Shown: in pieces, positions 28,633 through 37,101 of the stretch
How positions within the stretch are numbered: position 1 is the first letter of the stretch
How the letters are laid out: each line of letters opens with the position of its first letter
Assembly: GCF_003202435.1 (NCBI RefSeq)
Contig: NZ_QJHK01000020.1
Span: forward strand, 23,964 to 87,963
Origin: Flavobacterium cheongpyeongense
Lineage (GTDB): Bacteria > Bacteroidota > Bacteroidia > Flavobacteriales > Flavobacteriaceae
Length of the DNA: 64,000 nucleotides
Direction: 5' to 3'
The notes under the pieces: model-generated
Database searches by the model: none
What the model was told of the DNA's origin: nothing
Seen by the model: the letters and a program-made list of their open reading frames with translations, nothing else
Program-made: the position numbers and the translations under genes

Positions 28633-28830
28633 CACATTGATGTAATTCGTTTTTTGATGATAATTTTTCGTCATTTTCGAATAATTTTTCGATAGAAAAT
28701 GGTATCTGGAGCAGAAAAATTATCATTGAAAACAGTTCTTGGTACATTTTTCATCCTATTTCTATAAAAAAAAAGACTGAACTGACGTTTTTGAATCATT
28801 ACACCCATCGGGTTATTACTATTATTTTTT
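28633..28830 (+). repeat. Dispersed intergenic element, copy B
   Basis: This is the plus-strand partner of minus-strand 5885-6077, with GATGATAATTTTTCGT at 28656-28671 and the further shared blocks listed for copy A. It points towards the eCIS operon, just as copy A points towards the GH2/GH78 genes. A minus-strand frame across it (28671-28898) encodes 75 residues sharing KRQF, RTVFN and PDTI with the antisense translation of copy A. I do not call it a gene because neither frame is intact in both copies. Confidence 0.6.
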
Positions 28831-29316
28831 ATAATTAAATTAAATAACAAATTCCCGGCAATATGCTTTGGGACAGCCCGAGAAATGCCAATACTCAATT
28901 TAAATACAATAGCAAAGAAGGATTATAGCGCTGTAAATTTTACGACAATTCAAGGGTTATACTTATTAGGGCTGTAATAATATCGTGTTTCATTTTACAA
29001 CAAGTTTGTTTCACATTATAACTTGCATCACATTTTTTATATTTTTTATAAGTAAAATTATTACAACAATATACCTTTATCTGAAATTTATACTACAAAT
29101 TTAAATCCAAAAACACCCAATTATTTTACATGACTGTCTGGTTAACAACCTGACATGAAACTCATTTATGTCATTTTTTGACTTTATGTATAGGAAGTTA
29201 AGAGTTAATAATCCGGACATAAATATTATGTACCCCCTAACAAGATTAAATAAATAAAAAAATAGGGTTTTACAAAAACGCTATTTAAATAATGACAACT
29301 ATAAAACTTTATTAAG
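28831..29316 (+). promoter_or_regulatory. Long AT-rich leader upstream of the eCIS operon
   Basis: No gene is visible here. Two small dyads lie at 29136-29172: GTCTGGTT with AACCTGAC around AAC, then GACAT with ATGTC. They could be an operator or RNA hairpins. No good TTTG/TAnnTTTG pair is found close to the first gene, so the operon may use an alternative sigma factor or an activator. The long leader suggests regulated expression (inference). Confidence 0.35.
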
Positions 29317-29919
29317 ATGATTTTTGAAGTAATTCAGATAATTACGGAACAAGTAAACAACTATCTCGACGAAATTGGGCTGGATAAATCTGTTGTTGCA
29401 GAAAACATTGCCTTTTTAGAGTCCCAAAATGAAGATATAGCTACAGCCTTAAAAGATAGTGTAGCACTTACACTAATAAATTTAGATGAAGAATCGACTT
29501 TAAAAAACTTCCCAAATCATGCTATTGAAAATGCGAAAACAATTTATAAAAACAGTATCATTAATTTAAATCTGTATTTACTTTTTAGCGCTAACAGAGA
29601 TAAATACCTCAATTCACTTAATGATATTTCAAAAATCATAACATTTTTTCAGGGAAAGCGACTTTTTACTCAAGCTAACACGATTTATAACAGAAACAAT
29701 ATTGCCATGAGCAATGTAGACAACTTTAGATTTACTATTGAACTTTATACCCCCACTTTTGAAGAGTTAAACTACATCTGGGGAACATTAGGAGGCAAAC
29801 AACTTCCATCAGCTTTATACAAAGTAAGCATGATACAAATCGAGCGCGATATTACACAAAACGAAGGACAGCTTATCAGCAAAGTAAAAGGTGTAACCAA
29901 AACAAAAGAGCCATCATGA
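29317..29919 (+). CDS. eCIS cap/tail-terminator protein (DUF4255, Afp16/Pvc16-like)
   Basis: The 200-residue protein matches the DUF4255/Pvc16 N-terminal family. It shows an N-terminal helix (MIFEVIQIITEQVNNYL), an internal ATALKDSVALTLINLDEE segment, and a C-terminal part with ELNYIWGTLGGKQLPSALYK, which resembles the family's conserved LxxxW..LG...PS..Y pattern. Afp16-type proteins end the sheath-tube assembly and set particle length. It is the first gene of the plus-strand eCIS operon, and its stop overlaps the next start by four bases. In several Bacteroidetes eCIS loci the cap gene also comes first. Confidence 0.85.
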   Translation: MIFEVIQIITEQVNNYLDEIGLDKSVVAENIAFLESQNEDIATALKDSVALTLINLDEESTLKNFPNHAIENAKTIYKNSIINLNLYLLFSANRDKYLNSLNDISKIITFFQGKRLFTQANTIYNRNNIAMSNVDNFRFTIELYTPTFEELNYIWGTLGGKQLPSALYKVSMIQIERDITQNEGQLISKVKGVTKTKEPS

Positions 29920-30758
29920 GTTTTAATCTTACATACGGATTATTATTTGAAGTAACACTTTATCACAATTATTTCCTTAATAGTGGTGAAGACACCTATG
30001 AAGGCATGTCGGATGCAAATAAGAAAAAAATGCTGCAAAAATTCGACAGCGATTCATTTGCAACTCTAACACCAACTGTAGAAACCAACACACGGTTAAG
30101 AAATTACAAAATGGTGTTCAAGCCAACCAGAACGGGATTTCGGATATACATTAAAGTAAAGGAAGATGATGAAATTGATCCGTTTATAAGTGTTCCTGCT
30201 GATTTGAAACTAGACTTTATAATTTCCATCAACGATTATCAGTTTGAGAATTACACCAATCTTGAATTTGTCCTAAAGCAAATGTTTTTATTCAGCAACA
30301 CGAAGCCTGAAACTGAGCCGGTAACGTTTAAATACATCCCAAATTTTAATGATAATGTCCTGATTTCAAATAATTATTTAATATCCGAAAAAACAACAGC
30401 TATTTTCTTGTCTGAACTTCATACACAGGAAAGACAAGATGTTTTTGGAATCATCTCGTTGACAATGAAAGGCGATAATAATCCTAAAGACATTATAGAT
30501 GTTGCAGGTAAAATGCTAAGTCCGAATTTTAAGATTCATTTTGATAATAGAAAAACGCTTTGGAAATACATCGACAGGAAAGCAATAACCGAAATCACAA
30601 CCAAAACCCCAAAACCTCTAACCTACTCTGGTTTTGTTGAACTTGACCCTGTCAATGATTTTATGCCCTCGCAATCCATAAACAGTACATACCCAAATCC
30701 ATCTGTAAAAGCAATAACAAAAATTAATAGTGATTACTATTCGGAAATATTCATTTAA
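29916..30758 (+). CDS. Unknown eCIS-associated protein, possible second cap component
   Basis: I do not recognise a named family in this 280-residue protein. It starts within the stop of the DUF4255 gene (ATGA overlap) and ends 22 bases before the sheath gene, so it belongs to the operon. It has no signal peptide, membrane helix or obvious catalytic motif. The sequence is beta-rich, with FKPTRTGFRIYIKVKEDD in the middle and a Pro/Thr/Ser-rich C-terminal tail. Position next to the terminator suggests a structural role at the particle end distal to the baseplate, as with the extra cap proteins described for the Algoriphagus AlgoCIS. That role is inference. Confidence 0.55.
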   Translation: MSFNLTYGLLFEVTLYHNYFLNSGEDTYEGMSDANKKKMLQKFDSDSFATLTPTVETNTRLRNYKMVFKPTRTGFRIYIKVKEDDEIDPFISVPADLKLDFIISINDYQFENYTNLEFVLKQMFLFSNTKPETEPVTFKYIPNFNDNVLISNNYLISEKTTAIFLSELHTQERQDVFGIISLTMKGDNNPKDIIDVAGKMLSPNFKIHFDNRKTLWKYIDRKAITEITTKTPKPLTYSGFVELDPVNDFMPSQSINSTYPNPSVKAITKINSDYYSEIFI

Positions 30759-30780
30759 ATAATTAAAAAACAAATCAATT

Positions 30781-32883
30781 ATGGCAACAACTTACAAAAC
30801 GCCTGGAGTATATGTTGAGGAAATCGTAAAGTTTCCTCCGTCTATTGCTCAGGTAGAAACAGCGATTCCTGCTTTTATTGGCTATACCGAAAAAGCGACA
30901 AAGAAAACTGCGGGTGATTTAATTAATGATCCTACCAGAATCACCTCTTTGCTTGACTATGAGAACTATTTTGGTTCAGCCTATCCCGAAAAAACCATAT
31001 CTGTAAATATAACCGATGTAGAAATTGGGGGTAAACTACAACGAGATATTGTAGTAAACCAACCCAGTTCTCCCAGCACTTTTTTAATGTATTATGCATT
31101 ACAAATGTATTTTGCAAATGGCGGCGGGCCATGTTATATTGTTTCCGTAAACACTTATGAAAAGGAAGATGGTACTAAAAACCTGATCTCTTTTTCAGAA
31201 TTAGATGGTGGTCTTGCTTTATTAAAAAGTGAAGATGAACCTACACTTATTCTATTTCCGGATGCTGCTGGATTAGCCAGTGATAATGACTTCTATGCAT
31301 TATACAAAAGTGCATTAACACAATGTCATGATATGCAGGACCGATTCGCCATTATAGACACTTATCGAGATGTGGAATATGTAAATGACGATACTGATCT
31401 TGTTTCACCAATAGACGAAATAAGACTTAAATTGAATCAGGAAAAAGATTATTTAAAATATGGAGCGGTATATTTTCCCTATTTAAAAACCATTCTCGAT
31501 TATAAATATGATGAAAACGCTATATTGATTAATCATATTTCATATAAAAAAGATGCTGTGCCAATAGCTCTTGGAGAGCTTAATGATGCCAATACTGCAT
31601 TAACTCCAATTATAGCTGCTTTAAGGACTATAAGCGATTCTGCTGATGCCGATGCGACAAATGACAACATAGTGGGTGCCATTCCATCTATTTTAAAATA
31701 TACGCAAGACCCTTTAGGCTACAATAATAACAATGCTGACTTTACTGTGGCAAAAACAATTCCTGCTTTTACAACTTTATTAGATGCCTTAATTGTTCAG
31801 CTAAATAATTTGGTTGAAATCAAAAAAAACATTAAAAATGCAGCCAATTCAGCTATTGCATCTGTGGAAGAATTGGCAACAGCAGATGATAATATCATTG
31901 TAGTGCTAACCGCTTTTACTGGCGGGTTTGAAGGTACCAATAAAATTGAAAGTGTCTTAAAAAACATAATCGATCTTACTGCAAAAATCAAAAATGCCGA
32001 TACTAATGCAAAAGTATTAAGTTTAGTAAAAACAAATGCTACTAATATTATTACTGAAGTAAAAAAACTATTAGACTATACTCCAGTTTTAGGATTGCCT
32101 GACAACACCCTGGCAATCAGTACCGATGTATTTGCAAACATGACTACACAAGTTACTGCAATAATCACAGAGGTTTCAAATATAAATGTAGCAGGAATAG
32201 ACGTTAATAATGGTGCAATGAATGGTCGGTATCTGGCTGATATTGAACCTTTAGAAAATGCATCATACAATATCATCAAGTCTGAAATCTCAAATCTTCC
32301 TATCACATTACCGCCAAGTTCAGCATTAGCAGGAGTCTATGCAAGAGTAGATAATGACCGCGGAGTTTGGAAAGCACCGGCAAATGTAGGCTTAAACTAT
32401 GTGATCAAACCAACAATTAAAATAACAAATGGCGATCAGGACAACTTGAATGTTGACACCGTTGCAGGTAAATCAATCAACGCCATCAGAAGTTTTACTG
32501 GCAAGGGAACCTTGGTGTGGGGGGCAAGAACCCTGGCTGGAAATGATAATGAATGGCGTTATATACCTGTTCGACGTTTCTTTAATATGGCCGAAGAATC
32601 TATTAAAAAAGCAACCGAACAGTTTGTATTCGAACCTAACGATGCCAATACATGGATAAGGGTTAGAGCAATGATTGAGAATTTCTTAATTCTTCAATGG
32701 AGAGCCGGAGCATTGGCCGGAGCAAAACCCGAACAGGCTTTTTATGTAAGGGTTGGACTGGGACAAACCATGTCGGCTTTAGATATTCTGGAAGGCCTAA
32801 TGATTGTAGAAATCGGAATGGCAGTAGTTCGACCGGCAGAATTTATCATTTTGCGTTTCTCTCACAAAATGCAGGAATCTTAA
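30781..32883 (+). CDS. eCIS contractile sheath protein (Afp2/Pvc2-like), enlarged
   Basis: The 700-residue protein opens with MATTYKTPGVYVEEI, the standard tail-sheath start, and closes with the conserved C-terminal sheath core (about 570-700; VRRFFNMAEESI, FEPND..TW..VR, LGQTMSALDILEG). The core polymerises around the tube and contracts to drive it into a target. The middle is far longer than in small sheaths: about 255-470 is an Ala/Asn/Thr/Ile-rich, probably helical insertion absent from the compact Afp sheaths. Only one sheath gene is present here, whereas Afp and PVC have three. The high expression expected of a main structural protein fits its position near the operon start. Confidence 0.93.
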   Translation: MATTYKTPGVYVEEIVKFPPSIAQVETAIPAFIGYTEKATKKTAGDLINDPTRITSLLDYENYFGSAYPEKTISVNITDVEIGGKLQRDIVVNQPSSPSTFLMYYALQMYFANGGGPCYIVSVNTYEKEDGTKNLISFSELDGGLALLKSEDEPTLILFPDAAGLASDNDFYALYKSALTQCHDMQDRFAIIDTYRDVEYVNDDTDLVSPIDEIRLKLNQEKDYLKYGAVYFPYLKTILDYKYDENAILINHISYKKDAVPIALGELNDANTALTPIIAALRTISDSADADATNDNIVGAIPSILKYTQDPLGYNNNNADFTVAKTIPAFTTLLDALIVQLNNLVEIKKNIKNAANSAIASVEELATADDNIIVVLTAFTGGFEGTNKIESVLKNIIDLTAKIKNADTNAKVLSLVKTNATNIITEVKKLLDYTPVLGLPDNTLAISTDVFANMTTQVTAIITEVSNINVAGIDVNNGAMNGRYLADIEPLENASYNIIKSEISNLPITLPPSSALAGVYARVDNDRGVWKAPANVGLNYVIKPTIKITNGDQDNLNVDTVAGKSINAIRSFTGKGTLVWGARTLAGNDNEWRYIPVRRFFNMAEESIKKATEQFVFEPNDANTWIRVRAMIENFLILQWRAGALAGAKPEQAFYVRVGLGQTMSALDILEGLMIVEIGMAVVRPAEFIILRFSHKMQES

Positions 32884-32912
32884 TTAATATCAACATTAAA
32901 AAAATATAAATC

Positions 32913-33341
32913 ATGAGTTATCCACTACCAAAGTTTCATTTCTCAGTTGACTGGAAAGGAACAAAAATTGGCTTTACAGAAGTTTCCGGATTGGATGTAG
33001 AAACTGAAGTTGTCGAATACCGTCAGGGAGCAAGTCCTGAATACAGCAAAATTAAAATGCCGGGCATGCAAAAGTTCTCCAACATCACATTGAAAAGGGG
33101 AACATTTGCAAGTGATAATGAATACTATGCCTGGTGGAATACGGTAAAACTAAACACCATTGAAAGAAGGGATATCACCATCAAATTACTCAACGAAGAT
33201 CACCAGCCCGTGATTATCTGGAAAGTAAAAAATGCATGGCCAACAAAAATACAATCAACTGATCTAAAAGCAGATGGAAACGAAGTTGCTATCGAATCTA
33301 TGGAATTGGCCCATGAAGGTTTATCTATCCAAAATGATTAG
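32913..33341 (+). CDS. eCIS inner tube protein (Afp1/Afp5-like)
   Basis: The 142-residue protein belongs to the T4 gp19/Hcp-like tail-tube family. Typical features are the start PKFHFSVDWKG, the VSGLDVETEVVEYRQG motif, the KMPGMQKFSNITLKRG hairpin and a C-terminal strand pair ending ESMELAHEGL. Hexamers of this protein stack to form the hollow tube that carries cargo. It lies directly between the sheath gene and a second tube-like gene, the usual eCIS order. It is probably the main tube subunit because it is closest to the sheath gene; this choice over the next gene is inference. Confidence 0.92.
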   Translation: MSYPLPKFHFSVDWKGTKIGFTEVSGLDVETEVVEYRQGASPEYSKIKMPGMQKFSNITLKRGTFASDNEYYAWWNTVKLNTIERRDITIKLLNEDHQPVIIWKVKNAWPTKIQSTDLKADGNEVAIESMELAHEGLSIQND

Positions 33342-33343
33342 TC

Positions 33344-33790
33344 ATGGCTAACTATTATCCACCTGTCGGTTTTCATTTTTTAGTTGAATTTGAAGGTCTT
33401 GGTTCGAAAGAAAAAGACCATCAGTTTCAATCGGTTTCCGGTTTGTCTGTTGACATTGAAACCGAAGAAATTGCCGAAGGAGGAGAAAACAGATTCAAGC
33501 ACAAACTTCCAGTAAAGACAAAATATCCAAACCTGACTTTAAAAAGAGGAATACTGATTGATTCTGCAGTTATCAACTGGTGCCGAAATGCCATCGAAAA
33601 CTTTTCTTTTAAACCTGTAAACCTAACCGTCAAATTGCTCAATGAGAAACACCAGCCTTTGGTTTCCTGGAACGTAGTTCACGCCTACCCCGTAAAATGG
33701 GCTGTTGAAGATTTTAATGCCGAAGAAAGTAAGCTTGTCATTGAAAACGTTGAGCTTACCTACAATTATTTCACCTTAATCAAAAGTTAG
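33344..33790 (+). CDS. Second eCIS tube protein, likely tube initiator
   Basis: This 148-residue protein is a paralogue of the previous one, sharing VSGLSVDIETEEI, KYPNLTLKRG and a matching C-terminal LLNEKHQPL...VNAYP-like strand (here VVHAYPVKW). Two gp19-like proteins are normal in eCIS: one polymerises, and the other links tube to spike and baseplate. The start is two bases after the previous stop, showing tight coupling. The assignment as initiator is by analogy with Afp5-type adaptors. Confidence 0.88.
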   Translation: MANYYPPVGFHFLVEFEGLGSKEKDHQFQSVSGLSVDIETEEIAEGGENRFKHKLPVKTKYPNLTLKRGILIDSAVINWCRNAIENFSFKPVNLTVKLLNEKHQPLVSWNVVHAYPVKWAVEDFNAEESKLVIENVELTYNYFTLIKS

Positions 33791-33792
33791 TC

Positions 33793-33951
33793 ATGCCTAT
33801 CGAAATTAAAGAACTTCACATCAAAATAAACGTGAATGAAGCATCAAAAACAAATGCTGCACCAGATACTTCAAAAAGCAAGGATGGAGGTGCGGTAACG
33901 GAATGTGTGGAACAAGTAATGAAAATCATCGAACGTAAAAAAGAGCGGTAA
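33793..33951 (+). CDS. Small eCIS protein (DUF5908, Afp6-like)
   Basis: This 52-residue gene begins with ATG two bases after the tube gene and ends two bases before the LysM gene. The protein starts MPIEIKELHIKINVNE, has a Ser/Lys/Ala linker, and ends in a basic helix (CVEQVMKIIERKKER). Afp6/Pvc6-type loci carry a short protein at this exact position; in Bacteroidetes it is, from memory, classed as DUF5908. Its role in the particle is not established. The frame, spacing and neighbours make it a real gene despite its size. Confidence 0.82.
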   Translation: MPIEIKELHIKINVNEASKTNAAPDTSKSKDGGAVTECVEQVMKIIERKKER

Positions 33952-33953
33952 TC

Positions 33954-34637
33954 ATGTCAGGAGAATTAGAAAAACTTAAAGTTGTGGCTTATAGTGATCC
34001 GGAATTTAATACCAAAATTGCAAATGGTGAATTTTCTACGCTTATGAATCCGGAAAAGTATACCTATCACTATAAAATTGAGACAGATGACACTCAGGCT
34101 TCCGGAACGAGCACTGTTTCTCCAAGGTTTAATAAAAAATTGCCAGAAAACCTGGAGCTGGATTTCGTTTTTGACCGATCCGGAGTAATTAACGGCTACG
34201 CAAGTACTGACAATGGAATTATCGATGACATTGAGAAATTTAAAAAAGTCATTTTAGATTACAATGGAGACGAACACAAACCCAATTATCTCATTATTTC
34301 GTGGGGTACATTGCTTTTCAAAGGGGCATTAACCGAAATGGATGTAGAATTCAAACTCTTCAAACCAGACGGAACTCCAATCAGAGCGATTGCAAAAGCA
34401 AAATTTCAAGGTTTTGTTGAAGACAATTTAAGAGCGGCAAAAGAGAACAATAAATCACCCGATTTAACCCATTACAGAACCGTAAAGGAAGGTGATACGT
34501 TGCCTTTAATGTCCTTTACTATCTACGGCGATTCCAAGTATTATCTGGAAGTCGCCAGAATTAATAACATAATCAATTTCAGAAAATTAAAAACCGGACA
34601 AAAACTATTTTTTCCACCCTTACAAAAACAATCCTGA
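33954..34637 (+). CDS. eCIS LysM tube/baseplate adaptor (Afp7-like)
   Basis: The 227-residue protein has an N-terminal CIS-tube-type domain (about 1-155; STLMNPEKYTYHYKI, PENLELDFVFDRSGVI) and a C-terminal LysM-like domain (about 165-222; HYRTVKEGDTLPLMSFTIYGD to LKTGQKLFFPP). In T4 gp53 and in Afp7 this module ties the spike to the baseplate. Its stop overlaps the start of the spike gene by one base (TGATG). The function follows from family and order. Confidence 0.9.
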   Translation: MSGELEKLKVVAYSDPEFNTKIANGEFSTLMNPEKYTYHYKIETDDTQASGTSTVSPRFNKKLPENLELDFVFDRSGVINGYASTDNGIIDDIEKFKKVILDYNGDEHKPNYLIISWGTLLFKGALTEMDVEFKLFKPDGTPIRAIAKAKFQGFVEDNLRAAKENNKSPDLTHYRTVKEGDTLPLMSFTIYGDSKYYLEVARINNIINFRKLKTGQKLFFPPLQKQS

Positions 34638-36382
34638 TGAACAATAGCGGAGTCATACAAACCAGTCAAAGTGCTGATTTAGTAACACATAAAATTTTAA
34701 TTGAAGGGGAAGAATTATCCAAAACCTATCAAGTAAAAAACGTTGTGGTACAAAATGAAGCCAACCGGATTCCTATGGCTCAAATTGTTCTTGTAGATGG
34801 AGAAGCTTCAAAAAGAGATTTTAAGCTGAGTAATGAAGACCTGTTGATTCCGGGTAAAAAAATCGAAATAACTGCCGGTTACCACAACGATGAAGAAACG
34901 ATTTATAAAGGTATTATCATCAAACATTCCATAAAAATAAAGGGAAGTGCCTCTTTGTTGATTGTGGAATGTAAGGACGAAGCGGTGAAACTCACCATCG
35001 GCAGAAAAAGCAAGTATTTTTATGATGTAAAAGACAGCGAAGCATTCGAAGAAATTATCGATGCCTACGGTTTGGAAAAAGACGTTGAAGCGACTAATTT
35101 CAGTCACAAGGAACTCGTGCAATATAATACTTCCGACTGGGATTTTATAGTATCACGGGCACAGGCCAACGGCAAGCTTTGTTTTGTTGAAAATGGTAAA
35201 ATCACCATCAGCAAACCAAATGTAACAGCATCGCCGATTGAAACGGTGACTTTCGGAGCCACCTTACTTGATTTTGATGCCGAAATGGATGCACGCAATC
35301 AATTTGCAAAAGTGTCTTCGTACAGCTGGGATTACACCAATCAGGAATTGGTTGAAATCGAAGCCAATGATCCGGGCGTAAGCCTAAACGGTAATCTTTC
35401 TGCTTCTGATTTAGCCGAAACCATAGAACTGGAAAACCTCGAATTACGTCACGGCGGAACCATTACCGAAGTTGAACTTCAGGATTGGGCAGATGCTAAA
35501 TTACTCTTTCAGCAATTATCCAAAATTCGTGGAAGAGCCAAATTTCAAGGAATTCCCGCAGTAAAACCCAATACAATTATCACACTCGAAGGTGTGGGTG
35601 ACCGATTCAACGGAAATGCCTATATAACCGGGGTTTTTCATGAAATATCAGAAGGAAACTGGACTATCGATGCGCAATTCGGATTAAATCCGGAGTGGTT
35701 TTCTGAAACGTTCGACATACATACGCCAACAGGCTCTGGAATTATCCCTGCCATAAAAGGATTACATGTTGGAATTGTCACCCAATTAGAGGAAGATCCT
35801 AATGGTGAAGATCGCATTTTAGTAAAAATTCCCATCATCAATAATGAAGAGCAAGGTATTTGGTGTCGCGTAGCTTCACCTGATGCGGGAGATAAAAGAG
35901 GTGTTTTTTTCAGACCTGAAATTGAAGACGAAGTAATCATTGGTTTTATCAATGAAGACCCAAACAATGCCATCGTTCTGGGAATGCTTCACAGCAGCGG
36001 AAAACCGGCTCCAATTACAGCTTCTGATGATAACCACCAAAAAGGAATCGTAACCCGAAGCGAAATGAAGGTTTTGTTTGATGATGAAAAAAAATCAATT
36101 GCAATTGAAACTCCTGCCGGAAAAAAAATAACACTCGATGAAGATCAGGGTGTCATTACAATTGAAGATGAAAACGCCAACGTAATCACCATTGACAGCA
36201 ACGGAATAAAAATGGAAAGTGCCGGAAATATTGAATTGAAAGCTACCGGAGATGTAAAAATAGAAGGAACAAATGTTTCCATAAATGCCAGCGCACAATT
36301 CAAAGCAGAAGGAAGCGGAGGCGTAGAAATGTCCTCGGGAGCTACCGCCATCTTAAAAGGGAGTATCGTACAAATAAATTAA
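34637..36382 (+). CDS. eCIS spike protein (VgrG / gp27-gp5 fusion, Afp8-like)
   Basis: The 581-residue protein has a gp27-like base (about 1-350) with late-control-D features (ITAGYHNDEETIYKGIIIKHSI, TSDWDFIVSRAQANGKL). An OB-fold of the phage_base_V type follows (about 374-455; GIVTQLEEDPNGEDRILVKI and FRPEIEDEVIIGF). A strand-repeat tail (about 500-581; ITIDSNGIKMES, IELKATGDVKIEG) makes the trimeric beta-helix needle. The PAAR gene follows by four bases and would cap this needle. No extra enzymatic C-terminal domain is present. Confidence 0.95.
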   Translation: MNNSGVIQTSQSADLVTHKILIEGEELSKTYQVKNVVVQNEANRIPMAQIVLVDGEASKRDFKLSNEDLLIPGKKIEITAGYHNDEETIYKGIIIKHSIKIKGSASLLIVECKDEAVKLTIGRKSKYFYDVKDSEAFEEIIDAYGLEKDVEATNFSHKELVQYNTSDWDFIVSRAQANGKLCFVENGKITISKPNVTASPIETVTFGATLLDFDAEMDARNQFAKVSSYSWDYTNQELVEIEANDPGVSLNGNLSASDLAETIELENLELRHGGTITEVELQDWADAKLLFQQLSKIRGRAKFQGIPAVKPNTIITLEGVGDRFNGNAYITGVFHEISEGNWTIDAQFGLNPEWFSETFDIHTPTGSGIIPAIKGLHVGIVTQLEEDPNGEDRILVKIPIINNEEQGIWCRVASPDAGDKRGVFFRPEIEDEVIIGFINEDPNNAIVLGMLHSSGKPAPITASDDNHQKGIVTRSEMKVLFDDEKKSIAIETPAGKKITLDEDQGVITIEDENANVITIDSNGIKMESAGNIELKATGDVKIEGTNVSINASAQFKAEGSGGVEMSSGATAILKGSIVQIN

Positions 36383-36386
36383 AATT

Positions 36387-36677
36387 ATGGGAGCACCAGC
36401 CGCAAGAATTACAGATATGCACGTTTGCCCAATGGTTACCGGAACGGTTCCTCATGTAGGTGGCCCAATTTTACCTGCCGGTGCGCCAACCGTTTTAATT
36501 GGCGGAATGCCGGCTGCATGTGTAGGTGATATGGCCACTTGTACTGGTCCGCCCGACAGCATCGTTGCAGGTTCATCAACGGTTTTAATTGGAGGTAAAC
36601 CCGCCGCACGTATGGGCGATTCTACCTCACATGGTGGCACAATAGTAGCGGGATTAGCAACTGTATTAATTGGTTAA
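36387..36677 (+). CDS. PAAR spike-tip protein (Afp10-like)
   Basis: The 96-residue protein is made only of PAAR repeats. It starts MGAPAARITDMHVCPM and has the repeated pattern TVLIGG.PAA..GD three times (the last is cut after TVLIG). His and Cys residues suitable for the structural zinc are present near the N-terminus and in the middle (HVCP, CTGP, SHGG). It sharpens the spike tip. There is no toxin extension, so it is not itself an effector. It comes before the gp25 gene, the reverse of the Afp9-Afp10 order in Serratia. Confidence 0.95.
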   Translation: MGAPAARITDMHVCPMVTGTVPHVGGPILPAGAPTVLIGGMPAACVGDMATCTGPPDSIVAGSSTVLIGGKPAARMGDSTSHGGTIVAGLATVLIG

Positions 36678-36679
36678 TT

Positions 36680-37090
36680 ATGGAAACAAAACAAGATTTT
36701 TTAGGCATTGGATGGAGTTTTCCTCCTGAATTTAAAGAAAGTACCAAAGCAGTTACAATGTTAACCGACGAAAGTGACATCAAAAGCAGTTTAGAAATTT
36801 TGCTTTCAACTAAAATCGGTGAGCGCATCATGCAGCCCAAATACGGCTGTAATATGGACGAACTCTTATTTACCCCATTAAACCAAACATTAAAAACGTT
36901 TGTTGCTGAGCTAATTAAAACTGCTATTCTGTATCACGAACCAAGAATTGATGTTGAAAAAATTGACATTACACAAGGCGACGATTTAAGTGGCGAATTA
37001 TTAATACTGATTGATTTTAAAGTACGCGCCACTAATTCGAGAATAAATATGGTTTATCCATTTTATCAACAAGAAGGAACCAATTTATAA
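36680..37090 (+). CDS. eCIS baseplate wedge protein, gp25-like (Afp9-like)
   Basis: The 136-residue protein is a GPW_gp25 domain over almost its whole length. It has the start FLGIGWSFPPEF, the signature RIMQPKYGCNMDELLFTPL, and the helix LIKTAILYHEPRIDV. In T4-like systems gp25 joins the wedge to the sheath and triggers sheath assembly. It starts two bases after the PAAR stop and ends 11 bases before the large baseplate gene. Confidence 0.95.
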   Translation: METKQDFLGIGWSFPPEFKESTKAVTMLTDESDIKSSLEILLSTKIGERIMQPKYGCNMDELLFTPLNQTLKTFVAELIKTAILYHEPRIDVEKIDITQGDDLSGELLILIDFKVRATNSRINMVYPFYQQEGTNL

Positions 37091-37101
37091 ATTGTTAAAA
37101 G

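Noticed and set aside
28671..28898. 75-aa minus-strand frame after tRNA-Glu
   Set aside because: It is partly similar to the antisense of copy A, but no shared intact frame or promoter supports it as a gene.
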